From a bacterium UBA4637 (GTDB lineage: Bacteria > Bacteroidota > Bacteroidia > Bacteroidales > Bacteroidaceae), in NCBI GenBank assembly GCA_002405875.1, contig DHMR01000022.1:1-22665 (forward strand): DNA of 22,665 nucleotides, written 5' to 3'. Below are positions 14,515 to 22,665 of this stretch, one piece after another (the stretch's first letter is position 1; every line of letters begins with the position of its first letter). The notes under the pieces were generated by a model that was not told the origin of the DNA, made no database searches, and was given only the letters and a program-made list of their open reading frames with translations. A program made the position numbers and the translations under genes.

Positions 14515-16203
14515 ATGGATATCATAAGAAACCTATTTTATGGCTTCCCTGACCTGTGGGGAGGCGGCGTAGCCCATTCAGTAATGATTCTTGCCTTAGT
14601 CATTACACTGGGTTTGTGTTTAGGCAAAATCAAAGTAAAAGGTGTTTCCCTAGGTCTGGCTTGGATTCTGTTCATCGGACTCATCTTCGGACATTTTTCA
14701 CTGAATCTAGACGAGCACCTACTCCACTTTCTCAAAGAGTTTGGCTTGATTCTCTTCGTCTACTCCATCGGTTTGGAAGTAGGTCCTAGCTTCTTCTCTT
14801 CTTTCAAAAATGGAGGGAAAAGCCTCAACCTACTGAGCATCATTGTGATTGCCATCAGTATCGTAACGACTCTCGGCATCTACTCCATTTCGAACACTTC
14901 CATCACTTCGATGGCGGGTATTCTTTCCGGAGCCGTAACCAACACTCCTGGGCTGGGTGCCGCCCAACAGGCATTCAGCGACCTGCGCCACATCGACGCG
15001 CCTTCTATCGCAGCTGGTTACGCCATCGCTTACCCGATGGGTGTGCTAGGTGTCATACTCTCCTTCATCATCTTACGCTATGCCCTTCGCATCAACAAGA
15101 GCGAGGAGGAGGCACAGGCGAAACGAGGTTTCGGACACTTGGAGGCAATGACCCTCAACACATTTTCCATTAAGGTTACCAACAAGATGATTTTTGGCGA
15201 TACCGTCAAGGAAGTACGCCATATATTGAAGCGTGACTTCATGATTTCCCAGATTCACCGAGCCGAAGGCGGAAGCTCCAAGGAAATGGTCAACGGTCAG
15301 ACAATCTTGAATGAAGGCGACATCATCTATGTCGTAGCCCATCCTTCCGTACAAGAGCCACTCATCGCCCTCTGCGGCGAGAAAGTAGACATGACATGGG
15401 AAGATTTTGGAAATGAACTGGTAACCCGCCGCATCCTCGTCACCAAACCCGGCATCAATGGTAAGACCATCTCCCAGATGCAGATTCGTTCCAACCTGGG
15501 TACGAACATTACCCGCGTGAACCGTGCCGGTGTCGACCTGATTGCCACCCCTGACCTGAAGTTGCAGCTAGGTGATCGTGTCACCGTAGTAGGCACAGAA
15601 CTAGCCATCAGCCATACAGAAAAAGTACTGGGCAACCAGATGAAACGACTCAACTACCCGAACTTGATTCCTATTTTCCTTGGAATCGTATTAGGTTGTA
15701 TCGTAGCCAACATCCCATTCTTCATTCCTGGCATCAATGAGAACTTGCGCCTTGGATTGACAGGCGGGCCTCTGGTGGTAGCCATCTTGATAGGCTATTT
15801 CGGACCAAAGCACAACTTGGTCACTTACAACACGATATCCGCCAACTTAATGCTGCGGGAAATCGGAATCTGCATATTCTTGGCCTGTGTAGGACTGGGA
15901 ACCGGAGAACAGTTCATCCAGACAGTGGCAACAGAAAGCGGTTTGGTATGGATACTTTATGGTATAGCCATCACCATGATACCGATGCTATTGGGTGGCA
16001 TCATCGGCAAATACCTATTCCACATCAATTACTTCACGCTGCTGGGCGTCTTGGCTGGTGCCAACACCAATCCATCCGCCCTCGCTTATGTCAGAGACCA
16101 GACAACGGCAGATGCGCCAACGGTAGGTTATGCTAATGTTTATCCATTTGCCATGTTCCTACGTATCGTAACGATTCAGATTATCATCTTCGTGTTCGGA
16201 TAG
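14515..16203 (+). CDS. AspT/YidE/YbjL-family transporter with two RCK_C (TrkA-C) domains
   Basis: The 562-residue inner-membrane protein has the internal duplication of the AspT/YidE family: a membrane half at about 1-190 (IGLEVGPSFFSSFKNGG, then GAVTNTPGLGAAQQAF), two RCK_C regulatory domains at about 215-288 and 304-375 (each ending in a GDxxxVVx strand), and a second membrane half from about 385 (GGPLVVAILIGYFGPKH, then GANTNPSALAYV). Members include aspartate:alanine antiporters; RCK_C domains usually bind a small ligand that gates transport. The substrate cannot be fixed: most Bacteroidota copies are only known as putative transporters. A ThrE-type exporter follows 94 bases later with no terminator between, so both may be one transcript. 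Confidence 0.9.
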   Translation: MDIIRNLFYGFPDLWGGGVAHSVMILALVITLGLCLGKIKVKGVSLGLAWILFIGLIFGHFSLNLDEHLLHFLKEFGLILFVYSIGLEVGPSFFSSFKNGGKSLNLLSIIVIAISIVTTLGIYSISNTSITSMAGILSGAVTNTPGLGAAQQAFSDLRHIDAPSIAAGYAIAYPMGVLGVILSFIILRYALRINKSEEEAQAKRGFGHLEAMTLNTFSIKVTNKMIFGDTVKEVRHILKRDFMISQIHRAEGGSSKEMVNGQTILNEGDIIYVVAHPSVQEPLIALCGEKVDMTWEDFGNELVTRRILVTKPGINGKTISQMQIRSNLGTNITRVNRAGVDLIATPDLKLQLGDRVTVVGTELAISHTEKVLGNQMKRLNYPNLIPIFLGIVLGCIVANIPFFIPGINENLRLGLTGGPLVVAILIGYFGPKHNLVTYNTISANLMLREIGICIFLACVGLGTGEQFIQTVATESGLVWILYGIAITMIPMLLGGIIGKYLFHINYFTLLGVLAGANTNPSALAYVRDQTTADAPTVGYANVYPFAMFLRIVTIQIIIFVFG

Positions 16204-16297
16204 AACGCCGACTAATTGAGAATAAAACAATATAGAGATAAAATAGAATAAAGAAACAAAGACATTAATATAAAAACAGCATTACAACGATATTTTC

Positions 16298-17818
16298 ATG
16301 AAAGAAGAAAACAACATGGAAGCGATCATGGCTTCTGCAGAAGAGACGAAAAGAGAAAAAGAGTGTTGCGACACGACCCAAAACAAGAAATGCGACTGTA
16401 GTGAAGACGATTGCAAATGCAAAGAGATTGCAGAGTCAGAACTTCGCCGTAAACTCGACCTGCTGCTCCGTACGGGAAAGATCCTCGTAGAAAGTGCAGC
16501 GGACACTTCACGTATCATGCGTACAATGAAACGAGCTGCTGCTTTTCTTGGGCTTGATGAAAAATACATGCATCTGTTCGTCAACTGGAATGTATTGATG
16601 GTCAACTATAGCGATGAGGAGCATTCCTTCACCAAGTTCCAGCGTTGTGAGAAGCATGGCATCAACTTAACTAGCATCTCCATGATCAGCAAGTTGACCT
16701 GGCGCGCCATTAAGGATGATTATTCTCTCGACCAATACGAAGCGGCATTGGATGAAGTAAAGAAGACTCCACGCAGTTTCACCCCATGGCAGGTAGCTAT
16801 CGGTGGTGGATTTGCCTGTGGCGGCTTCTGCATCCAGTTCGGTTGCGACTGGCCAGCCTTTTTCTATTGTTCATTGGCTGCCATCCTAGGCTTCCGTCTT
16901 CGCATGTACCTGCCAACCAAGGGGTGCAACAACTATATCGCCATCGGAATCTCGGCCTTCGTAGCCACCTTGATAGCGTGGCTGACCTCCTTCTTATCAC
17001 TCAACCCTGGCATTGCGGACTGTCTCCCTGCGTTCATGCTTTCTTCTACCCCTTGGCATCCATTGATGGCTTGCGCACTCTTCATCGTACCTGGTGTACC
17101 ACTGATCAACTTTGTGAGCGACATGCTCGATGGATATATAGAAGTAGGAATGGTTCGAGCTCTCAACACCCTGTTGATGATTATAGCCATGTCCTTCGGT
17201 ATCGCATTCGCCATCCAGGTTTGCCACATTGACAACTTTGTCAAAGACCTCACGATGACCCCTCATCATGAGTATTGGGAGTTTGCCATCGCAGCAGCGG
17301 TCTCAGCCATGGGCTTCTCTACCATCTTTAGCATTCCACGTCGTTTGCTCCCCGTGGTAGCCGTCGGAGGTATCATAGCCGTATGTTTCAGGAATTTCGT
17401 CAACCTCGGTCCTAGCAACGGCAACATCGGACTCGACATGGGCTTGAGCATTGGTAGTTTGGCAGGTTCTGCCTTGATTAGCATCATTGTCATCAAGGCA
17501 CGCCATTGGTTCCATACCCCTCACCAGTGCATCACCATTCCAAGTGTGATTCCTATGGTTCCGGGAGTTCTCATGTATCGAGCACTCTTTGCCTTCATCG
17601 ACATGCATGGAGTCGTAGGTGAGGTGACCGTCGGTATGAACAACGCCATCAAGGCTTCCCTTGCCATCATCTGCATCGCACTAGGTGTAGCGATTCCTAA
17701 CGTGTTCTTCCGCCGCTTCATCGAAGGAAGTCGCAAGCGCAAGCTTTTCAACATGTTGGTGGAAAGAAAGAGAAAGAACGGCGAGTTTGTTGACTTGCAC
17801 GAAGTGGAAGTAAAATAA
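16298..17818 (+). CDS. Threonine/serine exporter, ThrE family (fused form) with cysteine-rich N-terminus
   Basis: This 506-residue membrane protein matches the ThrE family, which exports threonine and serine from the cytoplasm. A cytoplasmic helical part (RRKLDLLLRTGKILVESAAD, about 49-68) belongs to the ThrE/DUF1212 domain and leads into membrane helices from about 164. A second, ThrE_2/DUF3815-like set follows from about 327, ending in VIPMVPGVLMYR and about four more helices. The two domains, separate proteins in many bacteria, are one chain here. Before them is a hydrophilic tail of about 48 residues with six cysteines in the pattern CC-x7-CxC-x4-CxC (Cys23-Cys41), not a usual part of the family and suggestive of metal binding. 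The first ATG was kept; Met7 or Met11 are alternatives. Terminator at 17879-17914. Confidence 0.87.
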   Translation: MKEENNMEAIMASAEETKREKECCDTTQNKKCDCSEDDCKCKEIAESELRRKLDLLLRTGKILVESAADTSRIMRTMKRAAAFLGLDEKYMHLFVNWNVLMVNYSDEEHSFTKFQRCEKHGINLTSISMISKLTWRAIKDDYSLDQYEAALDEVKKTPRSFTPWQVAIGGGFACGGFCIQFGCDWPAFFYCSLAAILGFRLRMYLPTKGCNNYIAIGISAFVATLIAWLTSFLSLNPGIADCLPAFMLSSTPWHPLMACALFIVPGVPLINFVSDMLDGYIEVGMVRALNTLLMIIAMSFGIAFAIQVCHIDNFVKDLTMTPHHEYWEFAIAAAVSAMGFSTIFSIPRRLLPVVAVGGIIAVCFRNFVNLGPSNGNIGLDMGLSIGSLAGSALISIIVIKARHWFHTPHQCITIPSVIPMVPGVLMYRALFAFIDMHGVVGEVTVGMNNAIKASLAIICIALGVAIPNVFFRRFIEGSRKRKLFNMLVERKRKNGEFVDLHEVEVK

Positions 17819-17878
17819 TAAGACTTTATTAGCAATACTCTATTGTACAAGAGACTTTACAAAAAATAAAAGATTAAT

Positions 17879-17914
17879 AAAAGAGAGGCAATCCGAAAAG
17901 ATTGTCTCTTTTTT
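17879..17914 (+). terminator. Rho-independent terminator after the ThrE gene
   Basis: AAAAGAGAGGCAATC pairs with GATTGTCTCTTTTTT around a CGAAAA loop: a 15-pair stem with two G-U pairs whose 3' side supplies the T-run. It closes the transporter unit just before the menaquinone promoter. Confidence 0.88.
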
Positions 17915-17915
17915 A

Positions 17916-17947
17916 TTTGGCAGTTTCCCGAATATTATCTATCTTTG
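17916..17947 (+). promoter_or_regulatory. Promoter of the menaquinone operon
   Basis: TTTG at 17916-17919, a 20-base spacer and TATCTTTG at 17940-17947 make a near-ideal Bacteroidota promoter. It starts inside the tail of the preceding terminator. The predicted leader is about 18 bases and includes AAGGAAAA shortly before the ATG. Confidence 0.8.
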
Positions 17948-17971
17948 CAAATATAAGAAAGGAAAACAACT

Positions 17972-18391
17972 ATGAACATAGAAAAACTGATAGACAGAAT
18001 CGAAAAAGCTGATGGTCTTTCCAAGACACTCGGCATGCATTTTATATCAACCCCTGAGCCAGACACTCTCCAAGCTACCATGAAAGTGGATGAAAGAAAC
18101 AGACAGCCATTCGGTTTTCTGAGTGGTGGTGCTTCACTGGCTTTGGCTGAAAACCTAGCGGGTGTTGGCTCCTTGGCAGTTTGCCCAGGGCAGATCGCCG
18201 TAGGCATCAACGTAAGTGGGACACACGTGCTCGCTGTGACCGAAGGCGACACCGTCACGGCTTATGGAAAGCTGATTCATAAAGGCAGGACTCTCCACAC
18301 CTGGAAAGTCGACCTAAAGAACCAAGCAGGCGATTTGATCTGTACCGTGCAAGTCACCAATTACGTATTCACACCTAAGAACAAACAATAA
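17972..18391 (+). CDS. menI: Hotdog-fold acyl-CoA thioesterase, probable 1,4-dihydroxy-2-naphthoyl-CoA thioesterase
   Basis: The 139-residue protein has the PaaI/YdiI hotdog signature FGFLSGGASLALAENLAG, closely following the HGGASVVLAES pattern of E. coli YdiI/MenI, with Glu60 as the predicted catalytic residue. The first residue of the HGG turn is Ser51 here instead of His. It would hydrolyse DHNA-CoA, the product of MenB, in the cytoplasm before prenylation. Placement as the first gene of a men operon supports MenI over a generic thioesterase. Its TAA overlaps the menF ATG by one base (TAATG), so translation of the two is probably coupled. Confidence 0.85.
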   Translation: MNIEKLIDRIEKADGLSKTLGMHFISTPEPDTLQATMKVDERNRQPFGFLSGGASLALAENLAGVGSLAVCPGQIAVGINVSGTHVLAVTEGDTVTAYGKLIHKGRTLHTWKVDLKNQAGDLICTVQVTNYVFTPKNKQ

Positions 18392-19482
18392 TGGCAGCAT
18401 TCGCTTTCTATCGCTTGCCTTACAAGCAAGCTTATACACTCGTGATGCAAAAGGACGACGACCCCGAAGAACTCTATTCCGTAGATGAACTCAACGGAAA
18501 GTCTGGCTTCGTCATCGCCCCTTTCATGCCTACCGAGCTATGTCCGATACTATTGATGCGTCCGGACGTTGTCAAGCATTTCAATCTCAAAACAACTTTA
18601 GACACACAACAGAAACCTGCATCTGCCACAAGGATAACCAGCAAAGAAGACCTCTCGGTTGCATCTGACGAAAAATCCGCTTACGCAGAAGATTTCGAAT
18701 ATTTCCATGACGAACTGGAAAAAGGCAATTTTCAAAAGCTCGTTTTGGCAAGATGCTCTCATATCGATGCCAAGTTAACATCCACGATCAAGGCAGAGGA
18801 CTTGTTCAAGAAAGCCTGCAAGATGTATCCCCGCCTGTTCATCGCCCTGGTATCTACTTCTCAGTCGGGTACTTGGTTGATGGCGACCCCAGAGACTTTA
18901 CTCTGCGGGAATGGCTGTGAATTTACGACCATGGCACTAGCTGGAACACAAGCCGCTCCGCCATCCGACATTCCAGACAACAAACCTATCGAGGGAGTGG
19001 AATGGAGCAAGAAAGACAAGGCGGAGCAACAATACGTCTCCGACTATATAGAGGATGTGATATCGGAATTTAGCGACCACTGCAACAAAAAGGGTCCTTA
19101 CACCACCATGGCTGCTCAGCTCTACCACCTTCGCACCGATTTTATCTTCCGTCTGGAAGACACGGATTACTTAGGCGATGTCTTGGAAGAATTGTTCCCT
19201 ACCCCAGCGGTCTGTGGAATGCCAAAGGAAGAAGCACGACAGTTCATCATCGACAACGAAAGCATCGACCGTAAATACTACAGTGGTTTTGTAGGTCCCT
19301 TGATGCCATCAGGCGAGACTCACCTTTACGTTTCGCTACGCTGCATGAACATTCACCAAGGAGGCAAATTCGACCTCTACGCAGGTGGAGGTTTGCTCAT
19401 AGAGAGTGACATGGATACAGAATGGGAAGAGACTGAAGCCAAGATGCAAACCATGCGAGAGCTTCTATTTGCCAAATCTTAG
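18391..19482 (+). CDS. menF: Isochorismate synthase
   Basis: This 363-residue enzyme converts chorismate to isochorismate, the first step of menaquinone synthesis. It carries the chorismate-binding fold with catalytic Lys116 (FQKLVLARC), TTMALAGTQ, a KDKAEQQYVSDYI helix, LFPTPAVCGMPKEEARQFI and the C-terminal YAGGGLLIESDMDTEWEETE with metal-binding glutamates. It is shorter than E. coli MenF (about 430) but in keeping with Bacteroidota copies. The start ATG overlaps the stop of the thioesterase gene. A salicylate or siderophore isochorismate synthase is unlikely given menD and menB downstream. Confidence 0.92.
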   Translation: MAAFAFYRLPYKQAYTLVMQKDDDPEELYSVDELNGKSGFVIAPFMPTELCPILLMRPDVVKHFNLKTTLDTQQKPASATRITSKEDLSVASDEKSAYAEDFEYFHDELEKGNFQKLVLARCSHIDAKLTSTIKAEDLFKKACKMYPRLFIALVSTSQSGTWLMATPETLLCGNGCEFTTMALAGTQAAPPSDIPDNKPIEGVEWSKKDKAEQQYVSDYIEDVISEFSDHCNKKGPYTTMAAQLYHLRTDFIFRLEDTDYLGDVLEELFPTPAVCGMPKEEARQFIIDNESIDRKYYSGFVGPLMPSGETHLYVSLRCMNIHQGGKFDLYAGGGLLIESDMDTEWEETEAKMQTMRELLFAKS

Positions 19483-19488
19483 TTATAC

Positions 19489-19539
19489 ATTAACTATCAG
19501 CAGGTATTAATTATCAACAAGTATTAACTATACATTATC
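19489..19539 (+). repeat. Three imperfect 17-base tandem repeats between menF and menD
   Basis: Units are ATTAACTATCAGCAGGT (19489-19505), ATTAATTATCAACAAGT (19506-19522) and ATTAACTATACATTATC (19523-19539). They fill almost the whole menF-menD gap, ending 7 bases before the menD start codon. Confidence 0.75.
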
Positions 19540-19546
19540 TAGAATC

Positions 19547-21346
19547 GTGTTTAGCAATATCGAGAACGTAAACATCTTGACCAGTGTTCTCAAGAGCCAT
19601 GGAGTCAGAAGAGTCGTGGTGTGCCCAGGCAGTCGCAACGCACCCATCGTCCACAATTTCAACGAGTTGGACGGCATCACTTGCTATCCAGTCACCGATG
19701 AGCGAAGCGCTGGATTCGTAGCCCTCGGATTAGCCTTGGGCGACCCTTATCCGTGTCCAAGTCCCATTGCCGTCTGCGTCACGTCCGGTTCGGCATTGCT
19801 CAACCTACATCCAGCAGTCGCCGAAGCATTCTATCAGAAATTGCCTATCATCTTCATATCTGCAGACAGACCCGAGGCATGGATTGGACAACAAGATGGA
19901 CAAACCTTGCCACAAGCCCAGGTCTTCGGAACGCTCGTCAACAAGAGCGTCAACTTACCCATCATACCTCCTTGTGGTCCTCATATCGAAGACAACAAGC
20001 CACTCCAACGACAGCATGACGAACAAGTCTGGTACTGCGAACGGTTGGTTCATGAAGCCGTACTTGACTGTGTGCATCGCAAGATAGGTCCTGTGCATAT
20101 CAACATTCCGATAGCAGAGCCCCTCTACGACTTTACCGTCAAGCAACTCCCCAACTGCCATTGGGTAGACTACATAAAGACAGACCTTTACGGCGGCGGA
20201 TTCCATTACGGCGATCTTCTCGACTTTTTACAGGCAAAGAAGCCCATGATTATCATCGGACAAGACTATCCAGGTTCGGCATTCTATGAAGTCAAGAAAA
20301 TAGATGCCTGGGCTGTGGTTCTCTGCGAACCTACAGCCTTGGAAACTTCCAGCCAAGACCCGGCAACCCATGAGGTTTCGTATGAGTTGACCATGCCTTA
20401 TTTCGAACAGGTTCTTAGTGTCATAGGGGACGACGAAGCCTACGCACCGGATTTCATCCTCTACGTGGGAGGGCACATCGTGAGCAAACGCCTCAAGCAA
20501 TTCTTGCGAAAGGCAGCTCGCAACGCCAAGGTGTGGCGAGCAAGCATGGATGGCGAATATATCGACACCTTCATGCACACGGACCGTATCTTTCAGTGCA
20601 ACCCTAACCATCTAGCTTCCGCCCTCACAGATTTCGACCAGACCTACAAGGAGGAAGTACAACACTACATCGACCTTTGGCAAAATGCACGATTGACTGC
20701 CAAGCACCAAACTTTCGATTACGAACCAGAGTTTAGCAGCCTGGCAACGGTGAAATATTTCGAGACAGAATACCATGCCAACTCACTTGGAGATACCCGA
20801 GACGGTCGTGTATTCTACGGCAACAGCATGGCTATCCGCCTAGGATGTCTTTTCGCTCGCCAGTTCATCCATTGCAATCGGGGTGTCAATGGCATCGAAG
20901 GGACTCTGTCAACAGCAGCCGGACTTTCCATCTATTTGTCAGAACAAATCCCAGTTGACTCCAAGGCACAAAAGAAAGTGTTCTGCATCTTAGGCGACCT
21001 CAGTTTCTTCTATGACCAGAATGCACTTTGGAACCAAAACATCAACGGAAGTCTCCGAATCATCGTACTCAACAATGGTGGAGGCGCCATCTTCGGCAAG
21101 TTCAAGGGGCTCAAGACGAGTCAAGCCCGGGAAAAGTTGGTCATGGCAGAGCATCAGACTTCCGCCGTCAACGTCTGCCAAGCCAACGACATCGTATATT
21201 TCGGAGCAGACGACATGAAAGCCATGAGATACGGCGTAGACCAGTTGATTCATAGAGAATCTAACCGCCCGATGCTTCTCGAAGTTTTCACAGATATAGA
21301 AACAGACAACCAAGTATTTGAGGACTTCTTCGCTAGCCTTCATTAA
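19547..21346 (+). CDS. menD: SEPHCHC synthase (2-succinyl-5-enolpyruvyl-6-hydroxy-3-cyclohexene-1-carboxylate synthase)
   Basis: The 599-residue thiamine-diphosphate enzyme joins isochorismate and 2-oxoglutarate in the cytoplasm. It has the MenD motifs VVCPGSRNAPIVH and TDERSAGFVALGLA (conserved Glu) near the N-terminus and the ThDP/Mg motif GDLSFFYDQNALWN at about residue 483, followed by VLNNGGGAIF. Translation probably starts at GTG 19547: the product (FSNIENVNILTSVLKSHGVR) aligns with the usual MenD N-terminus and no better ATG lies upstream. Length is slightly above the usual 550-560. The 64-base gap from menF holds tandem repeats but no clear promoter or terminator. Confidence 0.95.
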   Translation: MFSNIENVNILTSVLKSHGVRRVVVCPGSRNAPIVHNFNELDGITCYPVTDERSAGFVALGLALGDPYPCPSPIAVCVTSGSALLNLHPAVAEAFYQKLPIIFISADRPEAWIGQQDGQTLPQAQVFGTLVNKSVNLPIIPPCGPHIEDNKPLQRQHDEQVWYCERLVHEAVLDCVHRKIGPVHINIPIAEPLYDFTVKQLPNCHWVDYIKTDLYGGGFHYGDLLDFLQAKKPMIIIGQDYPGSAFYEVKKIDAWAVVLCEPTALETSSQDPATHEVSYELTMPYFEQVLSVIGDDEAYAPDFILYVGGHIVSKRLKQFLRKAARNAKVWRASMDGEYIDTFMHTDRIFQCNPNHLASALTDFDQTYKEEVQHYIDLWQNARLTAKHQTFDYEPEFSSLATVKYFETEYHANSLGDTRDGRVFYGNSMAIRLGCLFARQFIHCNRGVNGIEGTLSTAAGLSIYLSEQIPVDSKAQKKVFCILGDLSFFYDQNALWNQNINGSLRIIVLNNGGGAIFGKFKGLKTSQAREKLVMAEHQTSAVNVCQANDIVYFGADDMKAMRYGVDQLIHRESNRPMLLEVFTDIETDNQVFEDFFASLH

Positions 21347-21425
21347 TGCCTTCTTTGTCAACCGCATCATAGAGCCCCATCATACCATTTTACAATAAGA
21401 ATTAAAATTTAAAGATAGAAATACA

Positions 21426-22247
21426 ATGAGAGAATGGAAAAAAATCGAAGGGTTCGATTTCAAGGAAATCATCTTCGAAGAATACAATCACATCGCTAAG
21501 ATAACCATCAACCGTGAGCGTTACCGCAATGCCTTCACTCCACTGACCACATGGGAGATGTCACAAGCCTTCAGCTATTGCCGGGAATGCCAGGACATTC
21601 GCATTGTCATCTTGACAGGCGCTGGCGACAAGGCTTTCTGCTCGGGTGGAGACATGCACGTCAAGGGACGTGGCGGCTATGTCGGTACGGATGGTGTTCC
21701 TCGCCTCAACGTCCTCGACGTACAGATGCAAATCCGTCGTTTGCCGAAGCCTGTCATCGCCATGGTGAATGGTTATGCCATCGGTGGAGGGCATGTACTT
21801 CATGTGATGTGCGACTTGACCATCGCTTCCGATAACGCCATCTTTGGACAGACAGGACCAAAAGTCGGCAGTTTCGATGCTGGTTTCGGAGCTTCTTACC
21901 TGGCACGTATGGTCGGTCAGAAGAAAGCCCGCGAGATTTGGTTCCTCTGCAAGCAATACACAGCCAAGGAGGCAGAAGAAATGGGCATGGTCAACAAAGT
22001 AGTACCTTTCGACAAGCTCGAAGATACCTGCGTAGAGTGGGCAGAAATCATGATGGAGCGCTCACCGCTCGCCCTTCGCATGATCAAGGCTGGTCTGAAT
22101 GCAGAGCTGGATGGGCAAGCTGGAATCCAAGAATTGGCAGGTGATGCCACCATGCTCTACTACACGATGGATGAGGCACAAGAAGGTGGCAAGGCTTTCT
22201 TGGAGAAGCGCAAGCCAAACTTTGATGATTATCCTAAGTTTCCATAA
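21426..22247 (+). CDS. menB: 1,4-dihydroxy-2-naphthoyl-CoA synthase
   Basis: The 273-residue crotonase-fold enzyme cyclises O-succinylbenzoyl-CoA to DHNA-CoA. MenB-type signatures are [11 protein letters not shown] at about 71, the oxyanion-hole region [20 protein letters not shown] at about 116-135, and [22 protein letters not shown], which sets MenB apart from other crotonases. It follows menD by 79 bases. In Bacteroides-type operons menC and menE usually come next, but here menB is followed by a strong hairpin and an opposing gene remnant. Confidence 0.95.
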   Translation: MREWKKIEGFDFKEIIFEEYNHIAKITINRERYRNAFTPLTTWEMSQAFSYCRECQDIRIVILTGAGDKAFCSGGDMHVKGRGGYVGTDGVPRLNVLDVQMQIRRLPKPVIAMVNGYAIGGGHVLHVMCDLTIASDNAIFGQTGPKVGSFDAGFGASYLARMVGQKKAREIWFLCKQYTAKEAEEMGMVNKVVPFDKLEDTCVEWAEIMMERSPLALRMIKAGLNAELDGQAGIQELAGDATMLYYTMDEAQEGGKAFLEKRKPNFDDYPKFP

Positions 22248-22269
22248 AAACATAAAACACGGACACAAC

Positions 22270-22308
22270 AGCAGGAGAATCTCACGAATTGTTTGGGATT
22301 CTCCTGCT
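22270..22308 (+). terminator. Strong hairpin between menB and the opposing gene (probably bidirectional)
   Basis: AGCAGGAGAATC (22270-22281) pairs perfectly with GATTCTCCTGCT (22297-22308): a 12-pair stem. The plus-strand tail is only moderately T-rich, while the minus-strand tail (GTTGTGTCCGTGTTTTATG) is somewhat better. Confidence 0.7.
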
Positions 22309-22348
22309 ATTATATAGTTCGATTAACTTTACCATGATATGCGACAGG

Positions 22349-22654
22349 CTACCAGCCAAAAGCATTCTTAATTTTGTTTACATTTCTCCACACAGTCACA
22401 TGGCTGACATCTGTAATGTTTTCTATTTGCCGATTAGACAATCCTATTTTCAGAAGACAAACGATTTGTTTATCTGTTTTCTTACATTTTCCTAACTTTT
22501 GGTATATTTCTTCACAAAAATCAGGATAGAGTTCATCAATGGCGGCATAAAGTTGTCTCCAATCTTTAGGTTGCATATTATATTTTCCTTCAGAAGTCAG
22601 CTGGATTTTTTGGATGATTTCCTCTGCCGACTCTTCTAACTTTATGAGGGTGTG
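22349..22654 (-). pseudogene. Probable 3' remnant of a Bacteroidota HTH regulator (101 open codons)
   Basis: From an ATG at 22576 this frame encodes 75 residues, but it stays open upstream for 26 more codons with no other start, until a TGA at 22657-22655 inside the putative insertion-sequence end. The protein has the pattern W-x2-L-x3-I-x3-YPDF followed by a helix-turn-helix (TDKQIVCLLKIGLSNRQIEN, then DVSHVTVWRNVNKI). This resembles the C-terminal DNA-binding end of larger Bacteroidota regulators that carry TPR and coiled-coil parts upstream. The upstream codons (IKLEESAEEIIQKIQLTSEG) look protein-like, so the gene was probably cut by an insertion. The alternative is an intact small HTH protein, as AAGGAAA lies shortly before the ATG. 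Confidence 0.5.
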
Positions 22655-22665
22655 TCATAAGTCCA
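22646..22665. mobile_element. Possible terminal inverted repeat of an insertion sequence at the right edge
   Basis: GAGGGTGTGTCATAAGTCCA resembles transposon ends of the GGGTGTGTCA type found in several IS families. It sits where the HTH reading frame loses its upstream part and where the sequence ends. No transposase is visible in the window, so the family cannot be named. Confidence 0.35.

Noticed and set aside
19489..19539. Tandem repeats as a CRISPR array
   Set aside because: The units are contiguous with no spacers, only 17 bases long and AT-rich; no cas genes are present.

Overview
The window looks like a chromosomal stretch from a member of the Bacteroidota, most likely Prevotellaceae (Prevotella/Segatella-like). 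The reasons are a hybrid two-component regulator of the HTCS type, a DUF5686 outer-membrane protein, Bacteroidota-style promoters (TAnnTTTG, sometimes with TTTG about 19-20 bases upstream), few strong Shine-Dalgarno sites, and a Bacteroides-like menaquinone gene order. This assignment rests on protein families and promoter style; no rRNA or marker gene is present.

Region 1 (1-6300, minus strand) is a carbohydrate-response unit: a LacI-family repressor, a 1422-residue HTCS and, furthest downstream, the start of a secreted glycoside hydrolase (probably GH31) that runs off the left edge. The LacI gene has a near-consensus promoter with a LacI-type operator over its -33 element, which suggests autoregulation. 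Between this unit and the next lie a bidirectional terminator and an unassigned plus-strand promoter that may drive a short RNA.

Region 2 (6400-9640, minus strand) holds a DUF5686 outer-membrane protein followed by a LuxR-type response regulator 15 bases downstream.

Region 3 (9744-14330, minus strand) is the most interesting part: four closely packed genes encoding a nucleotidyltransferase fused to an ATP-grasp-like domain, a CDP-alcohol phosphatidyltransferase with a shifted catalytic aspartate, a flippase-like/LPG-synthase-type membrane protein, and a HAD phosphatase. Together they look like a pathway that activates a polar headgroup, attaches it to a lipid, dephosphorylates it and moves it across the membrane. 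It recalls inositol-lipid loci of Bacteroides, but no inositol-phosphate synthase is visible here and the headgroup is unknown.

Region 4 (14478-17818, plus strand) is divergent from region 3 and carries two transporters, an AspT/YidE-type protein with two RCK_C domains and a fused ThrE-type threonine/serine exporter with a cysteine-rich N-terminus.

Region 5 (17916-22308, plus strand) is a menaquinone operon: hotdog thioesterase (MenI-like), menF, menD and menB. It ends at a strong hairpin without menC or menE. Beyond it, on the minus strand, is a short HTH-encoding frame that looks like the 3' remnant of a longer regulator, next to what may be the terminal inverted repeat of an insertion sequence at the right edge.
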